Part shown: positions 8,454 to 16,179 of the stretch, in pieces
Numbering within the stretch: the first letter of the stretch is position 1
How the letters are laid out: each line of letters starts with the position of its first letter
Assembly (NCBI RefSeq): GCF_017255415.1
Contig: NZ_JAFJZZ010000001.1
Span: forward strand, 1-64,000
Length of the DNA: 64,000 nt
Source of the DNA: Clostridium aminobutyricum
GTDB lineage: Bacteria; Bacillota; Clostridia; Peptostreptococcales; Anaerovoracaceae
Direction of reading: 5' to 3'
Program-made: the position numbers and the translations under genes
The notes under the pieces: model-generated
Database searches by the model: none
What the model was told of the DNA's origin: nothing
Seen by the model: the letters and a program-made list of their open reading frames with translations, nothing else

Positions 8454-9077
8454 ATGAAAGTATTACTTATGAATGGAAGCCCCAGAGCGAAAGGGTGTAC
8501 CTATACAGCATTAACTGAAATCGCTCAAGAGCTGGAAAAGGAAAATATCGAAACGGAGATTTTTCAGATTGGGAACAAGCCTATTTCCGGGTGCATTGCC
8601 TGTAGCGGATGTATGGAAACGGATGAGGAATGTGTATTAAAAGGGGACAGGGTAAACGAAGCTTTAAAAAAAGCGAAAGAAGTGGATGGATTTATCTTCG
8701 GATCACCGGTACATTATGCCGGTGCTTCCGGTGCCATCACCTCTTTTTTAGACCGATTCTTTTACGCAGGAAAAAGTTTTCAGTATAAACCCGGAGCAGC
8801 GATTATAAGTTGTCGCCGCGGCGGTTCCACGGCTGCGTTTGATCAGCTTAATAAATATTTTACTATTTCAAATATGCCGATCGTATCGTCTCAATATTGG
8901 AATATGGTTCATGGCAATACGCCGGAAGAAGTGAGACAAGATTTAGAAGGAATGCAGACGATGAGAACCTTGGGCAAAAACATGGCTTGGCTCTTAAAAT
9001 CTATTCAAGCAGGAAAAGAAGCGGAGATTCAACTTCCGAAGCAAGAACCAAGAGAGTTTACTAACTTCATACGCTAG
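8454..9077 (+). CDS. Flavodoxin-fold NAD(P)H-dependent reductase with four-Cys motif
   Basis: A 207-residue flavodoxin-like protein. 'LLMNGSPRAKGCT' near the N terminus is the FMN phosphate loop and 'GSPVHYAGASGAITSFLDR' the second flavin loop of the NADPH-dependent FMN reductase family. At about residues 45-60 it has C-x2-C-x2-C-x6-C ('CIACSGCMETDEEC'), which resembles the compact cluster motif of iron-sulfur flavoproteins, so it may carry a [4Fe-4S] cluster; many relatives keep only part of this motif. ATG 8454 follows AAGGGGAAAG; an upstream in-frame ATG at 8418 has no ribosome binding site. Confidence 0.82.
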   Translation: MKVLLMNGSPRAKGCTYTALTEIAQELEKENIETEIFQIGNKPISGCIACSGCMETDEECVLKGDRVNEALKKAKEVDGFIFGSPVHYAGASGAITSFLDRFFYAGKSFQYKPGAAIISCRRGGSTAAFDQLNKYFTISNMPIVSSQYWNMVHGNTPEEVRQDLEGMQTMRTLGKNMAWLLKSIQAGKEAEIQLPKQEPREFTNFIR

Positions 9078-9086
9078 GATATTAAA

Positions 9087-9138
9087 ACAGCCAACCCCGG
9101 CAGTAAGTGCTAAAACGAAACATGCAAGGGTTGGCTGT
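9087..9138. terminator. Shared convergent terminator
   Basis: An 11-bp perfect stem (ACAGCCAACCC and complement) with a long loop between the convergent flavoprotein and LUD-domain genes. Confidence 0.6.
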
Positions 9139-9163
9139 CTTATATAAATTCTTTTGGGCTCTA

Positions 9164-9784
9164 TCAATAACCTAATTCTTCATTCACAATGATGACTTTG
9201 ATTCTGTCTTTTGAAAACTGTCCGGTGATTAAAACAAAGTCATTACAGATACGCGCTTCATGATTGCAGTCGATGCATCGGTTCAGTGTTACGCAAGGAG
9301 TCGCTTTCCCCAGCCGTACAGCATCTAAAGGAGCGGCTATTTGCCTGGTTCGGTGAATTGCTTCTTCCACATTGTCGGTCAGTTTATTGATTCCCACCAC
9401 GACAATGACTTGATTGGGGCCGTAAAGCATAGGAGCGACACGGCTTCCGTTACCGTCAATATTAAAAAGTTTCCCGTCTAGAGTAACGGCATTTGTTCCG
9501 GTTATAAAGGTGTCTACAGTAAAATTCTTCAGGTATATCTGTCGTTTGTCTTCCCGAGTTAATGTGGGTTCGAATTTATCTAAGAAGGTATAATCTCCTT
9601 GTCTTAAAAAATTAAAAACGCCCGTTTCTTCTAAGGTGACAGAATCGCCGCAGCCAACCGTAGACCCTTCGGCAATGAGGCTTTTCAGCAACTTGAGAAG
9701 CTCGGTTCTGCTGTTCACAAAATACCCTGCCATATGGTTTTTATTTAAATTTTCTATTAGTTTCTCTATCCTTGAATTCATCAC
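9164..9784 (-). CDS. LUD-domain protein (LutC/YkgG-like)
   Basis: A 206-residue protein covering one LUD domain, the fold of LutB/LutC lactate-utilisation proteins. Typical features are 'STVGCGDSVTLEETGV', 'FITGTNAVTLDGKLFNIDGNGSRVA' and 'VIVVVGINKLTDNVEEA'. No iron-sulfur motif is present, as in LutC-type members, although the C-terminal third has 'TPCVTLNRCIDCNHEARIC' with four Cys residues that could bind metal. It stands alone, without lutA or lutB, so lactate oxidation is not implied. Start may be 9784 or the next ATG at 9781; the ribosome binding site is weak. Confidence 0.82.
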   Translation of the reverse strand: MMNSRIEKLIENLNKNHMAGYFVNSRTELLKLLKSLIAEGSTVGCGDSVTLEETGVFNFLRQGDYTFLDKFEPTLTREDKRQIYLKNFTVDTFITGTNAVTLDGKLFNIDGNGSRVAPMLYGPNQVIVVVGINKLTDNVEEAIHRTRQIAAPLDAVRLGKATPCVTLNRCIDCNHEARICNDFVLITGQFSKDRIKVIIVNEELGY

Positions 9785-9965
9785 TGCACCTGCGCCATTT
9801 ATTGTTTTATTGCATTAGTATAGCATGGATACTTTGGAAAGTGAATGACAAAAACAGAGGCAGGGCCTCAAATGAGTATATAAAAGTCTTACATGAAATG
9901 GCTGAAATTTTTAGATTTGTTTATGAGAAAAAATAAAACCTAATTGACTTTTAAAATTCATAGTT

Positions 9966-9980
9966 ATATCATAATGATAT
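9966..9980. promoter_or_regulatory. PadR-type operator
   Basis: ATATC-N5-GATAT palindrome in the promoter of the PadR gene, followed by further AT-rich half-sites before the GGGAGG ribosome binding site. This matches the AT-rich dyads generally bound by PadR proteins, indicating autorepression of the two-gene operon. Confidence 0.5.
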
Positions 9981-10012
9981 ATTATAAAGATATATTATTT
10001 TGGGAGGGCACG

Positions 10013-10579
10013 ATGAAGGAGAACACTGGTAAAACCAAGTATGTATTGCTGGGCTTGATGGCGAAGGAACCTCAAACCGGATATACCATAAAAAAATCAA
10101 TTGAGTATGAATATAGTCATTTTTGGCAGGAAAGTTATGGGCAAATTTATCCAACCCTGAAAGCTCTTGTAAAAGAAGGCCTGGCAGAAAGCGTGGAATC
10201 TCAAGAACTGAAAAATGGAAGAGGGCAAATACTATACAAAATCACAGAAGCAGGCAAGAAAGAACTGAAAAATTGGCTGTCGGAAGAACCGACTATTGAA
10301 AAACTTCGGTACGAAATTTTACTCAAAGTCTCATTTGGCGCGAGCACTGAACCCGAGATCATTCTTGGACATTTGGATGAATTTATTAAAAGAAATGATA
10401 GATCCATTAAAGAAATGGATGGATTCCTTGATTTTTTTAAAGGTATGAGCAATAAATCGGATAGACATCTGGATAGTGAATTGACGGCAATCTGTGGAAA
10501 ATACTTTTACACGGCCATGAAAGAATGGGCTATGGAGGCTGAGCAAATTATAAAAGATAGGATGGGTGAGAAAGGATGA
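10013..10579 (+). CDS. PadR-family regulator
   Basis: A 188-residue PadR protein: N-terminal winged helix ('KYVLLGLMAKEPQTGYTIKKSIE', then 'SYGQIYPTLKALVKEGL') and a C-terminal Vir-like helical dimerisation domain. ATG 10013 is preceded by GGGAGG. Its TGA stop overlaps the ATG of the following polyferredoxin gene (ATGA), so the two are translationally coupled and the polyferredoxin is the likely regulated partner. Confidence 0.88.
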   Translation: MKENTGKTKYVLLGLMAKEPQTGYTIKKSIEYEYSHFWQESYGQIYPTLKALVKEGLAESVESQELKNGRGQILYKITEAGKKELKNWLSEEPTIEKLRYEILLKVSFGASTEPEIILGHLDEFIKRNDRSIKEMDGFLDFFKGMSNKSDRHLDSELTAICGKYFYTAMKEWAMEAEQIIKDRMGEKG

Positions 10580-11307
10580 GACAAAAAATTCGTAAGGGGA
10601 TACTGACATTGTCTGCACTGCTTTTTCCGCTTTTTTTCTTGTTCTTTTCACCCTTTATCATTGTTGTCGCTGCATCACGGGGAATTGTAAGTGCAAGTGC
10701 AATCACGTTTACCGTATTGCTCTTATGTTCCATGGTGGGGAGCCGTCTTTTCTGCGGATGGCTATGTCCGGCAGGCTCCATACAGGATCAGGTTTCAAAC
10801 TCAAATAGCAAGTTGTGGAACAGCAAAGCAAAAAATATTTCGAAATATGTATTTTGGGCGGTATGGCTTTCCTTTATCCTCTTTTTATGGATGCGGCATT
10901 TACCCCTCGAAATAAATCTTCTTTACTTGTGCGGAATCAATTTACATATCTTAACGGTATACTTTATAGTAGCAACCTCCATTTATTTGTTTGCACTGCT
11001 TACAGGGAAAAGAGGTATGTGCCACAGTTTGTGCTGGATGGCCCCGTTTATGGTCATTGGTGAGAAAGTAGCCGATTTTCTGCATCTGCCCAGATTTCGG
11101 TTAGAAGCGGATAGTGCAGCCTGTATTTCTTGTGGACAGTGTAACAAGAAGTGCCCGATGAGTTTAGACGTTTCTAAGATGATAAAAAATAATTGTGTGG
11201 ATTCCGCAGAGTGCATTTATTGTCTTGAATGTGCAGACGTATGTCCTAAAAGCGCCATTCAATGCGGAATAAAAGGGAAAAGCAAAAGACACACAAGTAT
11301 AAGATAA
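10576..11307 (+). CDS. NapH/NosR-like membrane polyferredoxin
   Basis: A 243-residue membrane iron-sulfur protein. The first part has four or five membrane helices with the loop motif 'CGWLCPAGSIQDQ', typical of NapH/NosR/CcoG-type electron-transfer proteins; the second Cys pair of such proteins is seen as 'GKRGMCHSLCWMAP'. The C-terminal domain has two 4Fe-4S ferredoxin motifs, 'CISCGQCNKKCP' and 'CIYCLECADVCP'. It should pass electrons between the membrane and cytosolic carriers; no reductase subunit is nearby. Co-transcription with a PadR gene suggests ligand-induced expression. Confidence 0.87.
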   Translation: MRQKIRKGILTLSALLFPLFFLFFSPFIIVVAASRGIVSASAITFTVLLLCSMVGSRLFCGWLCPAGSIQDQVSNSNSKLWNSKAKNISKYVFWAVWLSFILFLWMRHLPLEINLLYLCGINLHILTVYFIVATSIYLFALLTGKRGMCHSLCWMAPFMVIGEKVADFLHLPRFRLEADSAACISCGQCNKKCPMSLDVSKMIKNNCVDSAECIYCLECADVCPKSAIQCGIKGKSKRHTSIR

Positions 11308-11322
11308 AAAGCCTAAAATAGC

Positions 11323-11362
11323 AGAAACTGTGTATTATGATTGCAAGTAATACACAGTTTCT
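11323..11362. terminator. Convergent hairpin
   Basis: A 14-bp perfect stem (AGAAACTGTGTATT and complement, 12-nt loop) between the polyferredoxin gene and the convergent dehydrogenase gene. No long T run on either strand. Confidence 0.5.
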
Positions 11363-11383
11363 CGCTTGGTTGAAAGGTTTATT

Positions 11384-12466
11384 CTATAATGAATGTATGT
11401 AGTAATTCATTGGTTTTACCATGAACTGGTTGTCAGGCAGATTGTTGGTTGTCACATAACCCGGACGGGCATCTATTAACTGAGGGACCCGTTGGATGAG
11501 CGTCGCACAAGTGAGTTCCACCGTAGCAGGGTTATTTACAACGACAGTAGTCTCTGGCTCTCCTTCCAAAGTCCACACGTTTGAATCGAATTCTTCAGGA
11601 GCATATACTTTGCCGATGCATTCGGTTTCAATCGTAATGCCTTCCTTTGTTTCCGTCGTAACGATAGCACTCATTCCAGTGGCATCACCGGACTTAATGG
11701 TCATCCCTAAGGTACTTGAATGCAAATCTTCATGATGGGTACAAGGAACACATTTTTGTACTTGAGAAACCATGGTTAAGCCCAATTTCTCGCATAACCA
11801 GCCATTTTGGTTCCACATGTAGGAAGGAATATATTCTCCTTTTTCTACTAATTCTTTGATTTCATCCGAAGACAGGCTGTTATAGTTGCCTATTTCTTTT
11901 TCAAACTTTTCAATCGTATAGCCTGCACCGTGTCCAATGGCTAGGGCAATGCCGTAGTCTTCCACATTATAGCTGGAAGATCCTTTGATTGTAGTGATTT
12001 TAGCTGAAGAACCTGCTAAATTGGTTACCAGCGTACCCCAGAACAAATCGGGATAGCCGCTGCCGCATAGCGTGCAGTTATGCGCTTTGGCAAGTGCATC
12101 TAATTTTTTCGTGATATCCGGAGACGAATTCCAAGGGAATAACGCCTCTTCACACGTGGAAATGGCATTGATACCGTTTTGTGCGCATACTGTAAAAGCA
12201 GGCTCCAAGTCTTTCATGGTTGAACGGGTTGCAATAACACAGGCATCCGGTTTTGTCGCTTGAAGAACCGCATCCGCATCTTTTGCATCGGAAATCGATA
12301 CACCCAGAGGCTCACAGCCTATAATCTCTCCAATGTCTTTTCCTATTGCTGCAGGGTCTATATCAAAGGCAGCAACGATTTCGGCACCTTTTTCGATGGC
12401 ATAACGCATAAGCCATGAACTCATCTTACCGCATCCATATTGTGCGATTTTTACCTTTCGTTCCAT
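11384..12466 (-). CDS. 2,4-diaminopentanoate dehydrogenase-like oxidoreductase (Ord family)
   Basis: A 360-residue dehydrogenase with an N-terminal Rossmann fold ('IAQYGCGKMSSWLMRYAIEKG', acidic strand end 'AAFDIDP') of the dihydrodipicolinate-reductase type and a long C-terminal domain. Overall layout and the 'GKDIGEIIG' segment resemble Ord, the NAD(P)-dependent 2,4-diaminopentanoate dehydrogenase of ornithine fermentation, and related amine dehydrogenases. No ornithine aminomutase, racemase or OrtA/B genes are near, so the substrate may differ. GGAGG precedes the ATG. Single gene. Confidence 0.7.
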   Translation of the reverse strand: MERKVKIAQYGCGKMSSWLMRYAIEKGAEIVAAFDIDPAAIGKDIGEIIGCEPLGVSISDAKDADAVLQATKPDACVIATRSTMKDLEPAFTVCAQNGINAISTCEEALFPWNSSPDITKKLDALAKAHNCTLCGSGYPDLFWGTLVTNLAGSSAKITTIKGSSSYNVEDYGIALAIGHGAGYTIEKFEKEIGNYNSLSSDEIKELVEKGEYIPSYMWNQNGWLCEKLGLTMVSQVQKCVPCTHHEDLHSSTLGMTIKSGDATGMSAIVTTETKEGITIETECIGKVYAPEEFDSNVWTLEGEPETTVVVNNPATVELTCATLIQRVPQLIDARPGYVTTNNLPDNQFMVKPMNYYIHSL

Positions 12467-12587
12467 AATAAACCTCCTGTTTGATATGACAGCAAAATTT
12501 AAAATTACCTCTTTTGTATCTATAGCATAAAGGTTATCGCTGCTATAATGTCAAGAAGTTATTCTATTGAAATGGGTAGAAAAATTT

Positions 12588-13421
12588 TCAAAAAAATTTA
12601 ATGGGAATTTGAAGCCGGAGGTGCATGCCGCGTTCGGTATGATTGATGACCGGAATATCTGCTATACTTTCACAAAGATAGTCCCCGCATATTTGATATC
12701 CTTTTCGGTTTATTTCATCCATTAATCGGCCGATATATTCCTTTTCCTTATAAAAGTCATTGCAAAAAATGCACAGATAGTAGTTGGCGGGGACGGTTAG
12801 AATGTGTTTTTCAAGGGTAACTTCACTATCAACAAAAACAAAAGCTTCTGTAGAATAAAAGTTGCTTTTCATCAATTCTTTTTGCCTTAAAATCATTCCG
12901 GCGTTAAAAAAGTAAATTTGCGGAAGTTCATCGGCCATCAGACTGTAACGAAGGTCGCGCAATATTTTTTCGTAGGTTTCCAGATCGTAATCGTAGACAT
13001 TGATACCGGAATCAATGTAGTACATATGACGTTTTTCAATGTATTCCAATAGGATGGTTCCGTCCGGCGGTGAGGTGCGGTAACGCTCCAGGCTATCAAT
13101 GGTACGCTCAATTCCTCTCCTTTGAAATTTCAATGTCTGAATCTCATCTTGTATCTGAGCATGGCGTTGCCACAAGAATTTTTCGATAAGATCAATGTTC
13201 TTATGGTCGAGTTGATATTTAATATCTTTCAGCTGCATCCCCATGGCTTTCATATATTGAATGATATCAAGAACGGCGCATTGCTTTACATCATAATACC
13301 GATAGTTATTATAATCATCGCGATGACAAGGTGAAAGCAGGCCAATCTTATCATACAATCTGAGCGTTTGTTCAGAAATACAGTTTAGTTTTGCCATTTG
13401 TCCCACAGTAAGATATTCCAT
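12588..13421 (-). CDS. MerR-family regulator with GyrI-like ligand domain
   Basis: A 277-residue BmrR-like regulator: MerR helix-turn-helix at about 1-70 ('LTVGQMAKLNCISEQTLRLYDKIGLLSP'), a coiled-coil linker at about 78-115 and a C-terminal effector domain of the GyrI/AraC-binding type. GGAGG stands 6-7 nt from the chosen ATG (13421); the longer frame starting at 13475 would be translated from inside the conserved leader element. It lies downstream of the MFS gene on the same strand but has its own extended -10 promoter. Multidrug or lipid-like ligands are typical for this architecture; the ligand is unknown. Confidence 0.85.
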   Translation of the reverse strand: MEYLTVGQMAKLNCISEQTLRLYDKIGLLSPCHRDDYNNYRYYDVKQCAVLDIIQYMKAMGMQLKDIKYQLDHKNIDLIEKFLWQRHAQIQDEIQTLKFQRRGIERTIDSLERYRTSPPDGTILLEYIEKRHMYYIDSGINVYDYDLETYEKILRDLRYSLMADELPQIYFFNAGMILRQKELMKSNFYSTEAFVFVDSEVTLEKHILTVPANYYLCIFCNDFYKEKEYIGRLMDEINRKGYQICGDYLCESIADIPVINHTERGMHLRLQIPIKFF

Positions 13422-13444
13422 AAAAAACCTCCATTCCTGCTGTC

Positions 13445-13513
13445 CGTTTTGCCTAGCCAAACAGGCTCGGGGCAAAACGGCAACGCTGGATTCAATTCAT
13501 TGCGTTCATTATA
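13445..13513 (-). promoter_or_regulatory. Conserved promoter/leader element, copy A (MerR gene)
   Basis: On the minus strand an extended -10 (TGATATAAT; TATAAT at 13508-13513) is followed by GAACGCA, a stem AACGC/GCGTT and a perfect 10-bp stem CCGTTTTGCC/GGCAAAACGG with a small inner stem AGCC/GGCT. A matching -35 (TTGCTC, 13531-13536) gives a 17-nt spacer. About 60 of 69 positions, hand-aligned with one gap, are shared with copy B at 17985-18052. The element ends about 24 nt before the start codon. Confidence 0.65.
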
Positions 13514-13541
13514 TCAGGTATAAGGTTTTGGAGCAATGGAT

Positions 13542-14732
13542 TCACACAAGACTCCCTTTTGCGTGAGGATGCCGGCCGTGAAGACCGTAATACAGCAGAA
13601 TGGACAGCGTAACAATGACCGCTTCGATCAAGAACATAAAAGCGTATCCTTTCCATGTAACAAAAAGACCCATAAGCAGAGGGCCTAATCCCATCCCCGC
13701 ATCGGAAAATATGAAGTAGGTGGAAGTAGCTGTGCTAATTTTGTGTGAATCCACGGATTTTACTGCAATGGTTTGTCCCATGTTTAAAATATTTCCATAG
13801 CCCAGTGCCATTAAAATAGCGGCGAGTAAAAATAAAGTCTTCGTTTGTGCAAAAGTAAGCGTGAATAAACTTGCAGCATAAAACGCAATCGTCGGCAGCA
13901 TGACGATATTATCCCCCTTTTTATCAAGTAATTTGCCTGCAAGCGGTCTAAATAATAAGATCGCGACTCCATACACAAGGAAAAATATCGATGCCATATA
14001 CGTCAAATTCAATTCTGCTGCAAAGGAATTAAGGAATGCGGTAACACCGGCATAGCACAGGCTCATGAAAAAGATGACGAATGCAAGGGGGAGTGCGCTT
14101 CGTTCAAAGACCGCCTTAAATGTAAATTTCTCTTTCAGATGTGCCGTCTGTTCTTCTGTAAACACAGGCGTTTCTATTTTTACAAAGAGAGCGGACAGTA
14201 AACATAAGAACGCTGAAAAGGCGCAGAACGTGAACAGAATGGTATAAGAATAAGCGTGTACGATAAACATACCGATAAACGGCCCGAATGCAGTAGCAAC
14301 GGTAAAGTTAAGTGAAAAATATCCGATTCCTTCGCCTCGTCTGTTTGGCGGGATAAAGCCAAGCACGACAGTAGATAGTGCATTATGTATGCTTCCGAAG
14401 GTAAAACCGTGCAGGAACCGAATGATCAAAAGAGAGACGATTCCAAGCGGAAGCAGATAGGCGACACTAGCAAGGAAAAACAGGAAACAGCCGGATAGAA
14501 TAAATTTTCTTCTTCCAATGCGTTCCATATATTGACCGCTGAAGAGTCGACCAAACACCCCACCGAGTACAAAGATGCTTGCTATCAATCCCGCAATACT
14601 CGCGCTTGCACGAAAGGATACGATAGCATACATCGCTAGTGTGGTCATGGTAATATAAAACACCATCGCTGCGAAAAGCCCCGAAAGTGCCGCCAGAATA
14701 AAATTTTTAGTCCATAATTTTTGAGTGTCCAT
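13542..14732 (-). CDS. MFS exporter
   Basis: A 396-residue major facilitator with 12 predicted helices. The loop between helices 2 and 3 reads 'GRLFSGQYMERIGRRKFI', the superfamily signature, and the loop between helices 8 and 9 'RPLAGKLLDKKGDN' repeats it. Family members of this size are drug or metabolite exporters. AGGGAGGA precedes the ATG. The MerR gene follows on the same strand, a common arrangement for a regulator and its exporter. A perfect intrinsic terminator sits in the leader (14770-14824). Confidence 0.85.
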   Translation of the reverse strand: MDTQKLWTKNFILAALSGLFAAMVFYITMTTLAMYAIVSFRASASIAGLIASIFVLGGVFGRLFSGQYMERIGRRKFILSGCFLFFLASVAYLLPLGIVSLLIIRFLHGFTFGSIHNALSTVVLGFIPPNRRGEGIGYFSLNFTVATAFGPFIGMFIVHAYSYTILFTFCAFSAFLCLLSALFVKIETPVFTEEQTAHLKEKFTFKAVFERSALPLAFVIFFMSLCYAGVTAFLNSFAAELNLTYMASIFFLVYGVAILLFRPLAGKLLDKKGDNIVMLPTIAFYAASLFTLTFAQTKTLFLLAAILMALGYGNILNMGQTIAVKSVDSHKISTATSTYFIFSDAGMGLGPLLMGLFVTWKGYAFMFLIEAVIVTLSILLYYGLHGRHPHAKGSLV

Positions 14733-14769
14733 AGTTGTCCTCCCTATAATATGTTGTATTTAATCGCAT

Positions 14770-14824
14770 AAAAAAACAACGTGCGGTGTTTTCAACTGGA
14801 CTTAAGTGAAAACACCGCACGTTG
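14770..14824 (-). terminator. Intrinsic terminator in the leader of the MFS gene
   Basis: On the minus strand an 18-bp perfect stem (arms 14777-14794 and 14807-14824, 12-nt loop) is followed by seven T residues, then the MFS ribosome binding site 35 nt further. Its 5' arm starts at the start site predicted from the promoter at 14832-14860, so nearly the whole leader is terminator. There is no minus-strand gene upstream that it could serve. Confidence 0.8.
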
Positions 14825-14831
14825 CATGATT

Positions 14832-14860
14832 AGTATAGCATTTCTTGATTTTTTTCGTAA
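14832..14860 (-). promoter_or_regulatory. Promoter of the MFS gene
   Basis: Minus strand: TTACGA (14855-14860), 17-nt spacer, TATACT (14832-14837). Predicted transcription start is about 14825, directly in front of the terminator hairpin. Confidence 0.6.
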
Positions 14861-15048
14861 GCATTTTTTTCAGATTTCAAAAGTTCATTAAAATCACCGG
14901 TTTTCCCAACTCGGAAAGAGTATGCTCTTGATAAAATGAAAATTGTTGGTAAAATAATAGCATCATTGATTCACGAAGCAAGAATCATTGTAAGAATAAT
15001 AATCAGATTAAAAGCAGACAATAAAATAATTTAATTGGGAGGTTTAAC

Positions 15049-15558
15049 ATGAGTACATTTCAGCCAATGAGGGCGGATTCCTTTGATTTCAGCCCGTTTC
15101 GTATGATAGGAAAAGAGTGGATGCTGATTACGGCAGAAAAAGACGGAAAAGTGAACAGCATGACGGCATCTTGGGGCGGATTGGGCGTTATATGGGGGAA
15201 AAATGTTGCCTATATTGTAGTTCGTAAAAGTCGGTATACCAAGGAGTTGATTGATAGCTCTGATACGTTTTCACTTTCTTTTTTAGAGCACAAGAAATAC
15301 GGCGAAGCCCTTAATTATATGGGCACCGTATCCGGCAGAGACGAAGATAAAATAAAGGGGGCAGGCGTCACAGTGGATCATCGGGAGGGGGTTCCTTATA
15401 TTGCGGAAGCTTCAACGGTTATGTTGTGCAAAAAAATGTGCTGCCAGCCGATTACTCCGGATAACTTTATTGCAAATGATATCGATAAACAGTGGTATCC
15501 GGATAAAGATTATCACGATCTTTATATAGGAGAAATAGTAGAAATTCTGACGCGTTAA
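15049..15558 (+). CDS. Flavin-reductase-like protein
   Basis: A 169-residue protein of the flavin reductase-like, FMN-binding split-barrel family: 'NSMTASWGGLGVIWGKNVAYIVVRKSRYTKELI' is the typical FMN-binding core. Such proteins bind FMN and either reduce flavin with NAD(P)H or act as electron-transfer flavoproteins in anaerobes. GGGAGG precedes the ATG. Divergent from the MFS gene; the tautomerase gene follows after 84 bp. Confidence 0.82.
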   Translation: MSTFQPMRADSFDFSPFRMIGKEWMLITAEKDGKVNSMTASWGGLGVIWGKNVAYIVVRKSRYTKELIDSSDTFSLSFLEHKKYGEALNYMGTVSGRDEDKIKGAGVTVDHREGVPYIAEASTVMLCKKMCCQPITPDNFIANDIDKQWYPDKDYHDLYIGEIVEILTR

Positions 15559-15642
15559 TCGGCAAAGGCGTTTTTATTATTTTAAAGGCAGTTCATACTT
15601 ATGTAGTATTTTACGAGTTGAAAAACAAAGGAGAAAAATAGT

Positions 15643-15831
15643 ATGCCAGTAATAACAATAGAAGGATCAAAACTTAGTAAGGAACAAAAAAGCAAGTTAG
15701 CAAAAGAGATGACGATATCTGCAGCAAGTATTATGAATATACCGGAACAGGCATTTATCGTTTTGATTAAGGAAAATGAACTGGACAATATCGGTGTTGG
15801 CGGTCAACTTTTATCTGACAGAAAAGCATAG
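15643..15831 (+). CDS. 4-oxalocrotonate tautomerase-family protein
   Basis: A 62-residue protein beginning M-P-V, which leaves the catalytic amino-terminal Pro1 after Met removal, with the beta-alpha-beta layout of the tautomerase superfamily and the tail 'IGVGGQLLSDRKA'. The length equals that of the short 4-OT subunits, which work as hexamers. The substrate is unknown. AAAGGAG precedes ATG. Probably co-transcribed with the flavin-reductase-like gene; a terminator follows. Confidence 0.85.
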   Translation: MPVITIEGSKLSKEQKSKLAKEMTISAASIMNIPEQAFIVLIKENELDNIGVGGQLLSDRKA

Positions 15832-15934
15832 AAATTGCAGTAAACAATAGGCAAACCGACCTTCCGGAATCAGGAATTTTTGCTCACGGAGTTAATGGAT
15901 GGATTGAAAGAAGATAGGATATTCTTATAAACAG

Positions 15935-15975
15935 GATGCTTTAGACTACAAAGTTAGTTCTAAGGCATCTTTTTT
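15935..15975 (+). terminator. Terminator after the tautomerase gene
   Basis: Stem GATGC.TTAGA / TCTAA.GCATC with a 10-nt loop and a run of seven T residues. Confidence 0.75.
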
Positions 15976-16052
15976 GTTTAAAGAGAATATTAAAAAAGAA
16001 AAATTTTTAATATTGGAAAAAAAGGGTATTTAATAAGCAATCAGTGACGATG

Positions 16053-16126
16053 AATTCTATATAGAGTTTCCATCGCAAAAAGCAACGACGGTATAACTTC
16101 TTCAAACAAAAACACTATATAGAATT
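16053..16126. promoter_or_regulatory. Spaced 12-bp inverted repeat upstream of the dioxygenase gene
   Basis: AATTCTATATAG (16053-16064) and its exact complement (16115-16126) flank 50 nt, about 55 bp before the start codon. It can be a stem enclosing a structured loop in the leader or a pair of operator half-sites. No regulator gene is adjacent. Confidence 0.4.
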
Positions 16127-16179
16127 AAGCATAAATAATTAAACACTTTTAAATACACATTAAATAAGGGGGAGATAAC

